Positions 31,830 to 41,496 of a stretch of 64,000 nucleotides of DNA are shown here, one piece after another. The first letter of the stretch is position 1; the number at the start of each line of letters is the position of its first letter. Position numbers and translations under genes: made by a program. The notes under the pieces were generated by a model. That model was not told the origin of the DNA, did no database searches, and worked only from the letters and a program-made list of their open reading frames with translations. Source of the stretch: Sulfitobacter sp. F26169L (lineage in GTDB: Bacteria; Pseudomonadota; Alphaproteobacteria; Rhodobacterales; Rhodobacteraceae); NCBI RefSeq assembly GCF_026410285.1, contig NZ_JAPMLP010000001.1, positions 744,001 through 808,000 of the forward strand. Reading direction: 5' to 3'.

Positions 31830-32585
31830 ATGCTGAACATCAAAAACCTGCAAGTCGAGTTGGAAGACGAAGACAAGAAGATTCTTAAAGGCGTTGATTT
31901 GCAGATCAATGGTGGTGAAGTCCACGCGATTATGGGGCCGAACGGCTCTGGGAAATCGACCCTGTCCTATGTGTTGTCGGGCAAGGGCGGTTATGAGGTA
32001 ACGGGCGGGACGGCCACGCTTGAGGATGTCGATCTGCTGGAGATGGAACCGGAAGAGCGCGCAGCCGCTGGCCTGTTCCTTGCGTTCCAGTATCCCGTCG
32101 AAATTCCCGGCGTGGGCAACATGACCTTTCTGCGTACGGCGGTAAACGCACAGCGCAAGGCGCGCGGCGAAGAGGAGATGTCCGCCGCGGAATTCCTCAA
32201 GGTCGTGCGTGCGAAAGCCAAAGAACTGAAAATCGACGCCGATATGCTGAAGCGCCCGGTTAACATGGGCTTCTCCGGTGGTGAGAAGAAGCGTAACGAA
32301 ATTCTGCAAATGGCGATGCTTGAGCCGAAAATGTGTATCCTCGACGAGACGGACTCAGGTCTTGATGTTGATGCGATGAAACTGGTGGCAGAAGGTGTGA
32401 ACGCCTTGCGGTCGGAAGGGCGCGGATTTTTGGTGATCACGCACTACCAGCGCCTGCTTGACCATATCAAACCCGACTTTGTGCATATCATGGCCGATGG
32501 CCGCATCGTCAAATCCGGTGGACCGGAGCTGGCGCTTGAGGTCGAAAACAACGGATATGCAGATATTCTCGCCGAGGTGGCATAA
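31830..32585 (+). CDS. sufC: Fe-S assembly ATPase SufC
   Basis: The ABC-type ATPase of the SufBC2D scaffold; its ATP hydrolysis reshapes SufB-SufD. It has 251 residues with Walker A GPNGSGKST (about 36-44), the signature MGFSGGEKKRNEILQMAML, and Walker B CILDETDSGLD. GGEKKRNE instead of the usual GGQ is typical of SufC. A clear AAGGAG site precedes ATG 31,830. The stop overlaps the sufD start. Confidence 0.97.
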   Translation: MLNIKNLQVELEDEDKKILKGVDLQINGGEVHAIMGPNGSGKSTLSYVLSGKGGYEVTGGTATLEDVDLLEMEPEERAAAGLFLAFQYPVEIPGVGNMTFLRTAVNAQRKARGEEEMSAAEFLKVVRAKAKELKIDADMLKRPVNMGFSGGEKKRNEILQMAMLEPKMCILDETDSGLDVDAMKLVAEGVNALRSEGRGFLVITHYQRLLDHIKPDFVHIMADGRIVKSGGPELALEVENNGYADILAEVA

Positions 32586-33865
32586 TGTCCGAGGTAGCAA
32601 TGAAAGAAGATCCGACCGAAGCGATGATCGCATCGCTTTCGATGCCCGACAGCACATGGGGCGCAGCCGCGCGCGAGGACGCACTGGCGCGCTTGCGCAC
32701 CATAGGCCTGCCACAGCGGCGTGATGAATACTGGAAATACACACGCCCCGACACGTTAACACAGGTCGACGCGCCTAAAGCTGCGGTGCTTCAGTCTGAC
32801 GAAGAGGCTATGTTTGAGGAAGTTGATCGTCTGCGCATCGTTTTTGTGGACGGCGTATTTGACGCGGATGCATCCGACGATCTGAGCCTTGAGGGAGTGA
32901 CAATCGAGCGGCTTGCCGCTGCGGACAGCGATCTGCACTGGGCAAAAAACCTTTATGGTGTGTTGGAAGCCCGCGGACAATCGCCCGTTCAGCGCCCGCT
33001 TGCGGCCCTGAACACAGCCTTTGCCACTGACGGTGTCTTGATCCATGTCACAGGTAAACCGAGCAAACCTATCAGCCTGATTTACAACCACAAATCAGAC
33101 ACTTCCGACGCAATCTTGCACCACTGCATCAAGTTGGATGCAGGTGCGGAAATGACACTGCTGGAGAACGGTCCGGCTGCCGCACGCTTTAACAAGGTGA
33201 TGGAAGTTGAGATCGCCGATAACGCATCGTTTCATCATGTTCGCGCGCAGGGGCGCGATCACGAGCGGCGCACAGCCACGCATATCTTTGCCCGTCTTGG
33301 CACTGAATCTGCTTTTCATTCCTTCACAATGACGATGAACGGCGTGTTAACCCGTAACGATTGCGTCATCGAACTGACTGGTGATGACGCGATTGCCAAC
33401 GTAGCGGGTGCGTGTGTCGGTGATGGTGATTTTCACCACGACGATACCGTTTTCATCACCCATGATGCGGTAAATTGTAACAGCCGTCAGGTGTTCAAGA
33501 AGGTTTTGCGCAACGGCGCGGTTGGCGTTTTCCAAGGTAAGATCCTCGTGAAAGCCGGTGCGCAAAAGACAGACGGCTACCAGATCAGCCAGGCCCTTAT
33601 GCTGGATGATGACAGCCAGTTTCTCGCCAAACCGGAGCTTGAAATCTATGCCGACGATGTCGCGTGTAGCCACGGTTCGACCTCCGGCGCGATTGATGAA
33701 GACGCGCTGTTTTATCTGCGTTCGCGCGGGGTCCCGACAGACGAGGCGACCAACCTTCTGACGCTTGCCTTCCTTGCCGAGGCGGTTGAGGAGATCGAGG
33801 ACGAAAGCCTGCGTGAAGGCATGACCGCCCGTCTGGGCGCATGGCTAGAACGGCGCAGCGGTTAA
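32585..33865 (+). CDS. sufD: Fe-S assembly protein SufD
   Basis: The 426-residue partner of SufB in the scaffold, needed for iron entry. QRRDEYWKYTRPDTL near the N-terminus and the beta-helix core with HHDDTVFITHDAVNCNSRQVFKKVLR and CSHGSTSGAIDEDALFYLRSRGVP at the C-terminus are characteristic. It overlaps the sufC stop (ATAATG) and is followed by two membrane-protein genes before sufS. Confidence 0.96.
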   Translation: MSEVAMKEDPTEAMIASLSMPDSTWGAAAREDALARLRTIGLPQRRDEYWKYTRPDTLTQVDAPKAAVLQSDEEAMFEEVDRLRIVFVDGVFDADASDDLSLEGVTIERLAAADSDLHWAKNLYGVLEARGQSPVQRPLAALNTAFATDGVLIHVTGKPSKPISLIYNHKSDTSDAILHHCIKLDAGAEMTLLENGPAAARFNKVMEVEIADNASFHHVRAQGRDHERRTATHIFARLGTESAFHSFTMTMNGVLTRNDCVIELTGDDAIANVAGACVGDGDFHHDDTVFITHDAVNCNSRQVFKKVLRNGAVGVFQGKILVKAGAQKTDGYQISQALMLDDDSQFLAKPELEIYADDVACSHGSTSGAIDEDALFYLRSRGVPTDEATNLLTLAFLAEAVEEIEDESLREGMTARLGAWLERRSG

Positions 33866-33866
33866 G

Positions 33867-34346
33867 GTGGCGTTAACACAGGATATATTGGCCACCTACA
33901 AGGGGCCGGGACGGGTGGTTTCACGCTTTCTGGCGCAGGGCCGCAACGAGGTACGCGCGCTCTTGTTCCTGCTGATCGCAGGGATGCTGATGTTTGTGGC
34001 CACCGCCCCCTTTCAGGCGCGCGAGGCGCAGCTGAACCCTGAGGTTCCGCTGGCCGCGCGCCTGTACTGGAGCGCTTTTTTCTTTGTCTTCATCATGCCG
34101 ATTCTTGTCTATCTCTTTGCCATTCTGGTGAGGGGGCTGGCGTGGATCGCACGGCGCAAGGTCACTGGCTTTGAAATCCGGTTTACACTGATCTGGGCGC
34201 TACTTGCCTCCACACCCGTGATCCTGTTGACGGGCCTCACGGCGGCCTTTATCGGTCCGGGTATTCAGCTACAGCTGCTAGGTTTTGTCTGGCTTGCGGT
34301 GTTTGGCTGGTTTTGGGCTTCAGGCCTTTTGCGCGCAGAAGGATGA
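33867..34346 (+). CDS. Yip1-like membrane protein A in suf operon
   Basis: A 159-residue protein starting at GTG 33,867, one base after the sufD stop. Four hydrophobic segments (about residues 31-48, 68-90, 108-128 and 131-153) follow an amphipathic N-terminus. It resembles the Yip1/YIPF-type membrane proteins often found at this place in Rhodobacterales suf operons. Its role is unknown. It overlaps the next gene by four bases. Confidence 0.78.
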   Translation: MALTQDILATYKGPGRVVSRFLAQGRNEVRALLFLLIAGMLMFVATAPFQAREAQLNPEVPLAARLYWSAFFFVFIMPILVYLFAILVRGLAWIARRKVTGFEIRFTLIWALLASTPVILLTGLTAAFIGPGIQLQLLGFVWLAVFGWFWASGLLRAEG

Positions 34347-34942
34347 TGCCGATGATGTCACAAGACGCTTTGAAAAGCCTGGCGCTGGAAACCATCCAGA
34401 GCCCGCGCTCCGCTGCGCAAAAAATCATGTCGCTTCACCTTAGCCGTGATGTGTTATGGACCGGTCTGGCGCTTGTCGCCGTCATCAACGCAATCATTTA
34501 CAGTTTTTCGCTGTTTTTGAGCGATACGTCGGTGCTGCCTCCGATATTCAGCAACCCGATCCTGTTCTTCGTGATCATCACCGGCTTGCTGGTGTTGAGT
34601 GTTCATGCGTTCTACTGGACGGGGCGCGCTATGGGCGGGCAGGGCGATCTGGGTGATCTTCTTGCCCTGCTTGTCTGGCTACAGGGTCTTCGCGCGGTGG
34701 CGCAACTGGTAATGTTTGTGCTGATCCTGCTGTCGCCATTGTTGGCACAGCTGTTTTCGCTGGCGATCGGGGTCTTGGGCCTCTGGATCACCGTGAATTT
34801 CATCACCGAAGCCTTGCGCCTGCCCAGTTTGATGTACGGCGTGGGCGTTTTGATACTTGCTGCGGTTGGCCTTATGATCGGCCTGATGATATTTATTGGG
34901 CTGATTGGCCTAGGTGCCATGGGAGTACCCGCAAATGTATGA
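34343..34942 (+). CDS. Yip1-family membrane protein B in suf operon
   Basis: A 199-residue protein starting at ATG 34,343 (ATGATGA overlap with the previous stop). Five hydrophobic segments are visible, including VLWTGLALVAVINAIIYSF and a C-terminal stretch LMYGVGVLILAAVGLMIGLMIFI. The layout fits the Yip1 family. Its end overlaps the sufS start by eight bases, so it is firmly within the operon. Confidence 0.82.
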   Translation: MMPMMSQDALKSLALETIQSPRSAAQKIMSLHLSRDVLWTGLALVAVINAIIYSFSLFLSDTSVLPPIFSNPILFFVIITGLLVLSVHAFYWTGRAMGGQGDLGDLLALLVWLQGLRAVAQLVMFVLILLSPLLAQLFSLAIGVLGLWITVNFITEALRLPSLMYGVGVLILAAVGLMIGLMIFIGLIGLGAMGVPANV

Positions 34943-36155
34943 TGTTGCAGCAATCAGGCGGGATTTTCCCATTCTGTCGCGTGAGGTGAACGGCAAGCCG
35001 CTAGTGTATCTCGACAATGGCGCGTCTGCGCAAAAGCCGCAGGTTGTGATTGATGCGATCACAACGGCCTACAGCCATGAATACGCCAATGTGCATCGTG
35101 GTCTGCATTATCTGTCAAATCTTGCAACCGACAAATACGAAGCTGTGCGCGGCAAGGTCGCCCGCTTCCTCAACGCCGCTTCCGAGGACGAGATTGTCTT
35201 TAACTCGGGCACCACAGAGGCGATCAATATGATTGCCTACAGTTGGGCCATGCCACGTCTTGAAGCGGGCGACGAAATCATCCTGAGCGTTATGGAGCAT
35301 CACGCCAACATCGTACCATGGCATTTCCTGCGCGAACGCCAGGGCGTTGTGATCAAGTGGGTTGATGTAGACGCCACCGGCGCGCTTGACCCGCAAGCTG
35401 TGATTGATGCAATCACGCCACGCACCAAGCTAATTGCAATCACCCATATGTCCAATGTCTTGGGCACTGTGGTGGACGTAAAAACCATCACCCGAGCTGC
35501 CCATGCAAAAGATATCGCCGTTCTGGTTGACGGGTCACAAGCGGCGGTCCACATGCCAATCGATGTGCAGGATATCGGCTGTGATTTCTACTGTGTGACG
35601 GGGCACAAGCTTTATGGTCCGTCCGGCTCTGGCGCGATCTACGTAAAGGCTGCGCGTATGGACGAAATGCGCCCTTTTATCGGCGGTGGCGATATGATCC
35701 GCGAAGTGACGAAAGAGGGGGTCGTGTACAACGATGCCCCGATGAAGTTCGAGGCCGGAACGCCTGGCATTGTGCAGACCATTGGTCTGGGCGTTGCGCT
35801 GGATTATATGTCGGGGGTCGGTCTTGCCAATATCGCCGCGCACGAAGCATCCTTGCGCGATTATGCTGTGACCAAGCTTGCGGGGCTGAACTGGATTCAG
35901 GTGCAAGGCACCGCACCGGACAAGGGTGCGATATTCAGCTTTACCATGGACGGTGCGGCCCATGCGCATGATATTTCGACCATACTGGACAAGAAAGGCG
36001 TGGCCGTGCGCGCAGGCCAGCATTGCACCGGCCCCTTGATGAACCATCTGGGGCTCAATGCCACCTGCCGCGCATCTTTTGGCATGTACAACACCAAGGA
36101 AGAGATCGACATCTGGATTGACGCGCTGGAACTGGCCCACGATCTTTTCGCCTGA
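34935..36155 (+). CDS. sufS: Cysteine desulfurase SufS
   Basis: The group II PLP-dependent desulfurase supplying sulfur to SufBCD. MYDVAAIRRDFPIL at ATG 34,935 is the true N-terminus (a longer GTG start is open), giving 406 residues. The PLP lysine lies in VTGHKLYGPSG (about 226), and the active cysteine in RAGQHCTGP is residue 364, the same position as in E. coli SufS. No sufE, sufU, sufA or sufT gene follows; a tRNA gene comes next. Confidence 0.95.
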   Translation: MYDVAAIRRDFPILSREVNGKPLVYLDNGASAQKPQVVIDAITTAYSHEYANVHRGLHYLSNLATDKYEAVRGKVARFLNAASEDEIVFNSGTTEAINMIAYSWAMPRLEAGDEIILSVMEHHANIVPWHFLRERQGVVIKWVDVDATGALDPQAVIDAITPRTKLIAITHMSNVLGTVVDVKTITRAAHAKDIAVLVDGSQAAVHMPIDVQDIGCDFYCVTGHKLYGPSGSGAIYVKAARMDEMRPFIGGGDMIREVTKEGVVYNDAPMKFEAGTPGIVQTIGLGVALDYMSGVGLANIAAHEASLRDYAVTKLAGLNWIQVQGTAPDKGAIFSFTMDGAAHAHDISTILDKKGVAVRAGQHCTGPLMNHLGLNATCRASFGMYNTKEEIDIWIDALELAHDLFA

Positions 36156-36313
36156 AACAAGGGTTTTTGAATTGCAGGCACAGTGAGGTCGCACTATACC
36201 GCCACAAACAGCCCGTTGCTTTGGCAGCCGCTGTCCAATACGACACTGAAGAAAAGGATTTTGGCATTTGCCAAGATACCGTAAAATCCCGCTCAATATT
36301 GCGGTGACAATAC

Positions 36314-36390
36314 GGTCCCATAGCTCAGCTGGATAGAGTGCTCGCCTCCGAAGCGAGAGGTCGCTGGTTCGAATCCAGCTGGGACCACCA
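36314..36390 (+). tRNA. tRNA-Arg (anticodon CCG)
   Basis: A 77-nt cloverleaf with GGTCCCA/TGGGACC acceptor stem, anticodon stem CTCGC/GCGAG with loop CTCCGAA, a TTCGAAT T loop, and encoded CCA. It reads CGG arginine codons. Confidence 0.95.
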
Positions 36391-36626
36391 TTACCCCGAA
36401 TTGATATCGTTCCACCTGATGTTGTTCACGGAAATTTAGCATTACCCGAAACTAGGAACAGGCGTTCATTTGGGGCAGCGCATGCAGAACTGTTCATCAC
36501 CGCAAAACGGACATCAGGAACATTGTTCCGGTTTTCCCTGCACAACGCCGTTTACGTCCTCGCAGGGCAGGTTGACTCTGATCCGACAAAGCACAATGTC
36601 CCGTTCTGATATGAAGGGGATTGGCA

Positions 36627-37673
36627 ATGCTGCTGGAAAATTTTGATTGGGGCTATGACGCCCGAACTCTACAGATATTTTTTGCACTTGGTTTAGGCGT
36701 TGTGCTGGGTGCTGCGGCGCAGGTTACGCGTTTTTGCCTGCGGCGCGCGATTGTGGGCGAAGCAACTGATCGCGGGCAGGCGGGTGCAATCTGGCTGACC
36801 GCCTTTGCCACGGCGCTGCTTGGTTTTTTGTTTGCGAATATGGCCGGATTTGTTGAACTGGAGGGCCATCGTTATCTTGATGCGGATGTTGCGGTTGCCG
36901 CAATCCTGATCGGCGGTCTGGCGTTTGGGGCAGGGATGGTTTTGACCCGTGGTTGTGCATCCCGCCTGACCGTTCTGGCCGCAACAGGAAATATGCGGGC
37001 GGTTGTGGTGCTGACGGTGTTCGCGCTGGTCGCACATGCAACGTTGAAAGGCGTACTGGCCCCTGTGCGCACAACACTTTCCGCCTTCACAACCGATCTG
37101 CCGTTCGGAACGCTTTATGCGATCCCGTTTGCAGCACCTGTGGCCGTGGCACTTGCGGTTGTGGCAGCCGTGCTGATGATACGGCGGCACCGTCCTGCCA
37201 TCGGGCACGTGATCCTCGGCGCGGTAATCGGTCTAGTGCCGGTTCTGGGCTGGGCCACCACCAGCTTCCTGCTGATGGACGAATTTGACCCGCTTGCAGT
37301 GCAATCAGCCGCGTTTACGTTGCCTTGGGCGGATACATTGTTCTGGGTTATCGCCTCCAGTGCGATCCCTGCAGGGTTCGGCACAGGCTTCATCGCCGGT
37401 GTGCTGGTGGGCAGCTTCCTTTCTGCAACTCTTCGTAGAGAGTTGAGCCTGCAGGGGTTCGAGGGTGGCAACCAGATGCTGCGCTATATCGCCGGTGCCG
37501 GCTTGATGGGTTTTGGCGGTGTGCTGGCGGGGGGCTGCACCATCGGCGCGGGCCTCAGCGGCAGTGCAACGCTCAGCCTTGCGGCATTGCTGGCGTTGGC
37601 AAGCATCGTGATTGGTGCCACATTCGCCAGCCGCGTTCCGGCGATAAGCCCGTCCGGTGTGACCGCCAGCTAA
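36627..37673 (+). CDS. YeeE/YedE-family thiosulfate/sulfur transporter
   Basis: A 348-residue membrane protein with about nine hydrophobic segments. Three cysteine-containing motifs characteristic of the family are present: TRFCLRRA, LTRGCASRL and GGCTIGAGL. In studied members these cysteines relay thiosulfate through the pore. ATG 36,627 follows GAAGGGG; a TTG two codons upstream is less likely. It is close to sufS but separated by a tRNA, so a link to Fe-S sulfur supply is only suggestive. Confidence 0.88.
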   Translation: MLLENFDWGYDARTLQIFFALGLGVVLGAAAQVTRFCLRRAIVGEATDRGQAGAIWLTAFATALLGFLFANMAGFVELEGHRYLDADVAVAAILIGGLAFGAGMVLTRGCASRLTVLAATGNMRAVVVLTVFALVAHATLKGVLAPVRTTLSAFTTDLPFGTLYAIPFAAPVAVALAVVAAVLMIRRHRPAIGHVILGAVIGLVPVLGWATTSFLLMDEFDPLAVQSAAFTLPWADTLFWVIASSAIPAGFGTGFIAGVLVGSFLSATLRRELSLQGFEGGNQMLRYIAGAGLMGFGGVLAGGCTIGAGLSGSATLSLAALLALASIVIGATFASRVPAISPSGVTAS

Positions 37674-37712
37674 GCGCGGCGTCACAATTACAACAAACCG
37701 CACAAAATGGAA

Positions 37713-37737
37713 AAAGGCAGCGCATTGCACTGCCTTT
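37713..37737. terminator. Bidirectional terminator
   Basis: AAAGGCAG and CTGCCTTT pair around a nine-base loop between the convergent YeeE and methyltransferase genes, with A and T flanks. Confidence 0.75.
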
Positions 37738-37759
37738 CAACGTTTAGGTGTCTATTTTT

Positions 37760-38839
37760 TTACCCGCGGCGGCGTCCTCCGGTACGCCCTGCGCGACCAC
37801 GCCCTTCCTGTCCGGCTTTTGGCGCTACCTTGTTAAATTTGATCCACTCGCCACCGTGCGGGTCTCGGTCAAACAGAAAATTGGCCGCACGGATTGCTTC
37901 CATCTCCTTACCCGGACGCGCCATTGTCGATCCCATGCCGAACAGCTGGACAAAGGCTTCGTCGTCCATCCCTTCGGGCAGAACCACGCCGAGGGCGGCC
38001 AGCTCTGCTTTCTTCTCGGCGATCTTTTTCGCGTTCACCGGCAGGGCGACAGGGTTCATGATTGCCGATGTCATGCCAGCGCCCATTGCCATGGGCAAAA
38101 ACGCATTGTTAATTCCGTGGCGGTTGGGCAGGCCAAAGCTGATGTTGGACGCGCCGCAGGTTGTGTTAACGCCCAATTCGTCCCGCAGACGCCGCACCAG
38201 CGTAAACACCTGATGCCCCGCAGTTGCCATCGCACCAATTGGCATTACCAGCGGATCAACAACAATGTCATGGGCAGGAATACCAAAATCCGCCGCACGC
38301 TCGACGATCTTTTTCGCCACGGCGAAACGTACGTCGGGATCTTCGGAAATGCCCGTGTCGTCATTCGAGATTGCGACAACCGGCACGTTGTATTTCTTGA
38401 CCAGTGGCAACACCAGCTCCAGTCGCTCCTCTTCTCCGGTGACAGAGTTCAGAAGCGGACGCCCTTCGCAGGCTTCCAGCCCGTTTTCAAGCGCGCCGGG
38501 GACGGAACTGTCGATGCAGATCGGGCAATCGGTGACCGTCTGCACACGTTTGATCATTTCCGGCATCAACATCGGCTCGACAAAGTTGTTGTCGGCATAG
38601 CGCGGGTCTTCGGCCATCTTGTTGGAAAACACCGCACCCGAATTCACATCAAGGATATTCGCCCCCGCCGCCACCTGCGCGATTGCGTCTGCTTCGACCC
38701 GGCTGAAATCGCCGCGCTCCAGCTCTTCGGCAAGGATCTTGCGGCCTGTGGGGTTGATCCGCTCGCCGATGACACAGAACGGCTGGTCAAAGCCGATAAT
38801 GGCAGTTTTGGTTTTGGATTCGACAATCGTTCTGGTCAT
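37760..38839 (-). CDS. Methyltetrahydrofolate:corrinoid methyltransferase
   Basis: A 359-residue pterin-binding TIM-barrel protein that moves a methyl group between methyl-corrinoid protein and tetrahydrofolate. CVIGERINPTGRKIL and GANILDVNSGA are the pterin-site motifs shared with dihydropteroate synthase and AcsE-like enzymes. ATG 38,839 gives this start; the frame is open further but lacks support. The C-terminus is a glycine/arginine-rich tail ending GRRRG, like the tail of the RACo-like protein at 7,258. It lies 13 bases after the methylene-THF reductase gene in one operon. Confidence 0.87.
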   Translation of the reverse strand: MTRTIVESKTKTAIIGFDQPFCVIGERINPTGRKILAEELERGDFSRVEADAIAQVAAGANILDVNSGAVFSNKMAEDPRYADNNFVEPMLMPEMIKRVQTVTDCPICIDSSVPGALENGLEACEGRPLLNSVTGEEERLELVLPLVKKYNVPVVAISNDDTGISEDPDVRFAVAKKIVERAADFGIPAHDIVVDPLVMPIGAMATAGHQVFTLVRRLRDELGVNTTCGASNISFGLPNRHGINNAFLPMAMGAGMTSAIMNPVALPVNAKKIAEKKAELAALGVVLPEGMDDEAFVQLFGMGSTMARPGKEMEAIRAANFLFDRDPHGGEWIKFNKVAPKAGQEGRGRAGRTGGRRRG

Positions 38840-38852
38840 AAAGACTGATCCT

Positions 38853-39776
38853 TCAGGAGGCGTTTGCAGGGACAGCAGCACTGCCGCCGTGTGTATGGGC
38901 CCATGTGGCGTTTGTCTTGATCCCGCCCAGCGGGAAAAAATGCACATGGGTGACGTTGAAATCAGGAGTCGCAGCCTTGTGCGCGGCCAGTTCGGCCAGC
39001 ACATCTGTCGGCTCGTAAGGCAGCAGCAGTTTGGTCACATCCATCGCGCGCTTTTGCAGCACCTTCAGCGACGGACCAACACCGCAGGCAATGGCGAATT
39101 TGATCAGGGTTTGCAGCTTGGCAGGGCCGGCGATGCCGATATGAACGGGCAGGGTGATACCTGCATCGCGCAGGCTGGCGGCCCAGGCGATGATCGGCTT
39201 TGCTTCAAACGCGAACTGTGTGGCAATTGCCATTTTGGCATCCGTGCGGGTCTGAAAATCGTTCTTCCAGCGCAGGGCTGCATCCACATTGGCGGTGCCG
39301 GTCGCGTCAATGTCGCGGTTGCCCTCGGGATGACCCGCAACATGCAAACGGGTAAAGCCCGCAGCATCGAACAGCCCCGTTTCCATCAACTGCATACTGT
39401 CCGAAAATTCACCGTGCGGCGCAGTCACGCCACCGGCCAGCAACAGGGCCTGTTTCACATTCGCTTCACCCTGATAGCGCGCAATCCAGTCCGCCAGCGT
39501 GGCCTTGTCTTTGATGATACGCGCGGGGAAATGCGGCATCACCTGAAAACCGCCTGCGTTCAGACGCGCCGCTGTGGCGACCATTTCCTCAATCGGTGTA
39601 CCGTCGATGTGGGCGATATAGACCCGCGTTCCCGCTGGCAGTAGATCGGCGAAATTATCTACCTTTTCAGCTGTGCGCGGCATGACCTCGATCGAGAAAT
39701 CCTGCAACAGGGCCTCGACTTCGGGGTTTACGTGGATCGGGTTTTCTTCTTTTTTGCGGAAATTCAGCAGTGCCAT
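38853..39776 (-). CDS. Methylenetetrahydrofolate reductase-like protein
   Basis: A 307-residue TIM-barrel flavoenzyme-like protein of the MetF family. LLLAGGVTAPHGEFSDSMQLMETGLFDAAGFTRLHVAGHPEGN is the FAD-binding and folate-site part, close to the GGD and HPE motifs of MetF. In this operon it likely links methyl-THF to methylene-THF in oxidation of methyl groups rather than methionine synthesis. It lies between the methyltransferase and the small gene, all on the minus strand. Confidence 0.87.
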   Translation of the reverse strand: MALLNFRKKEENPIHVNPEVEALLQDFSIEVMPRTAEKVDNFADLLPAGTRVYIAHIDGTPIEEMVATAARLNAGGFQVMPHFPARIIKDKATLADWIARYQGEANVKQALLLAGGVTAPHGEFSDSMQLMETGLFDAAGFTRLHVAGHPEGNRDIDATGTANVDAALRWKNDFQTRTDAKMAIATQFAFEAKPIIAWAASLRDAGITLPVHIGIAGPAKLQTLIKFAIACGVGPSLKVLQKRAMDVTKLLLPYEPTDVLAELAAHKAATPDFNVTHVHFFPLGGIKTNATWAHTHGGSAAVPANAS

Positions 39777-39813
39777 CGCAAGGCTCCTTCATGGCTCAAG
39801 GCGCAGGCGGGGA

Positions 39814-40110
39814 TCAGGCCCGACCGTCGTTTGCAATCAGCGCCTTCAGACGCTCGCGATCATATTCGGCGTCAATGCGCGCAGCTTCGGCATCTGCCAC
39901 CGCAGCGTCTTCGCCCTCAACCGAATAAGGATCCGCTTTGCGCCACTCGGCAAGGTAGGCATCAGTGTCAACCTCGCCTGTTTTCATCGCGGCACGGTCG
40001 ATCGCCTGCTCGAAACGCTCTGGCAGAATACGTTTCTGACCACGGCGGCCTTTGCCGACAATTACCTGCGCAGGAATATCCCGCCAGTACACGATCACTA
40101 CGTCAGCCAT
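39814..40110 (-). CDS. Virulence-factor-domain small protein
   Basis: A 98-residue protein with the short conserved start VVIVYWRDIPAQVIVGKGRRGQKRILPERFEQAIDRAAM, as in the small 'virulence factor' family that in Rhodobacterales accompanies corrinoid methyltransfer genes. Its biochemical role is unknown and the family name is not informative. It is first in the three-gene operon, 37 bases upstream of the reductase gene. Confidence 0.75.
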   Translation of the reverse strand: MADVVIVYWRDIPAQVIVGKGRRGQKRILPERFEQAIDRAAMKTGEVDTDAYLAEWRKADPYSVEGEDAAVADAEAARIDAEYDRERLKALIANDGRA

Positions 40111-40374
40111 GCGCGATTCCTCCCAACCTTAACCAAACTTAGCCTTCTCTACCGGAAGGGCTGCGATACCCGAACGTCGTTTTCGACAATAACACAACCA
40201 TCCGCGACCTCTGACTACACCATCGCAGCCGCGACAGCACCCGTGTGGCAGGATCGTTTTTCGCATGATCATCTTGAGCTTTACTAAAAAGACCCCGCGT
40301 CAACGACGCGAGCGCTTGCGCCAGCGCGGTACAGGAAGTATCCTAGCGCCAACACGTAATGAAAGGCGCAACTC

Positions 40375-41496
40375 ATGGCGCCAAAGCGCTCCAAAGGTGC
40401 GGGCGCGCTCGAACGTAAAAAATCGACGGCTCTGAGCCCCGCGCCAGTTTCGTCCAGATCGAACGACCTATATGCGGCCCTTGATCTGGGCACAAATAGT
40501 TGTCGCATGCTGATCGCCCAACCTAAGGGGGGCGGCTTTAATGTGGTCGACAGTTTTTCAAAATCCGTGCAACTTGGCGCGGGTCTTGAAAAGACCGGGC
40601 GGTTGTCGCGCGGATCGATGACGCGCACCATACAGGCATTGCGCATCTGCCAGCAGAAACTACGCCGCAACAAGGTCAAGCGGATGCGTCTTGTCGCAAC
40701 CGAAGCCTGCCGCCGCGCCAGCAACGGTGATGAATTCATGCGCCGTATCACCCGCGAGACTGGCCTGAAGCTGGATATCATCGCCCCCGAGCAGGAGGCG
40801 CAGCTGGCGGTTATTTCCTGCGCGCCGCTGGTCAGTCCGAAAACCGAAAACCTGCTGGTTGTCGATATCGGCGGCGGTTCCACAGAACTGGTCTGGATAG
40901 ATGTCAGCAAAGTGCCAAGACGCGACCGCACCCAATCCATCATGCGGTTGCACAACGGCTTTGTTCAGGCCCCCACAGATATACCCGCCGCAAAAGTGGT
41001 GGACTGGATCAGCGTGCCCTTGGGCGTGGCTACCCTGCGTGACCAGTTTTCCGACGTAGAGGATGACGCGGCAAGATTTGCGCTGATGAGCTGGTTTTTC
41101 GAGGAAAATCTGGCAGACTTCACGCCCTATCAATCCGCGCAGCCGCAGGAACGATTCCAGATTGTCGGCACATCCGGGACTGTCACAACAGTTGCGGCCA
41201 GTCATCTGGGCCTGCGCCGGTATGATCGTACAAAGGTTGACGGTCTGCACATGACCAGCCAGCAGATCGACAAGGTCATTCACCGCTATCTTGCGCTGGG
41301 GCCGGAGGGCAGGCGGATTGACCCCTGTATAGGCCATGACCGCGCCGCGCTGATCATGTCGGGCGCTGCCATTTTGCAGGCACTCATGCGCTGCTGGCCA
41401 ACCGACCGGTTGAGCGTTGCGGATCGCGGTTTGCGCGAAGGTCTGCTATACGCACAAATGAGCGCCGATGGTGTGCTCGAAGAAGGAATATTCTAA
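40375..41496 (+). CDS. Ppx/GppA-family phosphatase
   Basis: A 373-residue protein of the exopolyphosphatase/pppGpp phosphatase family. [17 protein letters not shown] is phosphate loop 1, the [13 protein letters not shown] segment is loop 2, and GTSGTVTT is the third site. The first 20 residues are basic and probably unstructured. The shorter, single-fold form without the C-terminal HD domain is common in alphaproteobacteria. The stop overlaps the rlmE start by one base, so they are an operon. Confidence 0.9.
   Translation: MAPKRSKGAGALERKKSTALSPAPVSSRSNDLYAALDLGTNSCRMLIAQPKGGGFNVVDSFSKSVQLGAGLEKTGRLSRGSMTRTIQALRICQQKLRRNKVKRMRLVATEACRRASNGDEFMRRITRETGLKLDIIAPEQEAQLAVISCAPLVSPKTENLLVVDIGGGSTELVWIDVSKVPRRDRTQSIMRLHNGFVQAPTDIPAAKVVDWISVPLGVATLRDQFSDVEDDAARFALMSWFFEENLADFTPYQSAQPQERFQIVGTSGTVTTVAASHLGLRRYDRTKVDGLHMTSQQIDKVIHRYLALGPEGRRIDPCIGHDRAALIMSGAAILQALMRCWPTDRLSVADRGLREGLLYAQMSADGVLEEGIF

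Noticed and set aside
36391..36626. Possible small RNA or riboswitch before the YeeE gene.
   Set aside because: I saw only AT-rich sequence without a stable or familiar fold.
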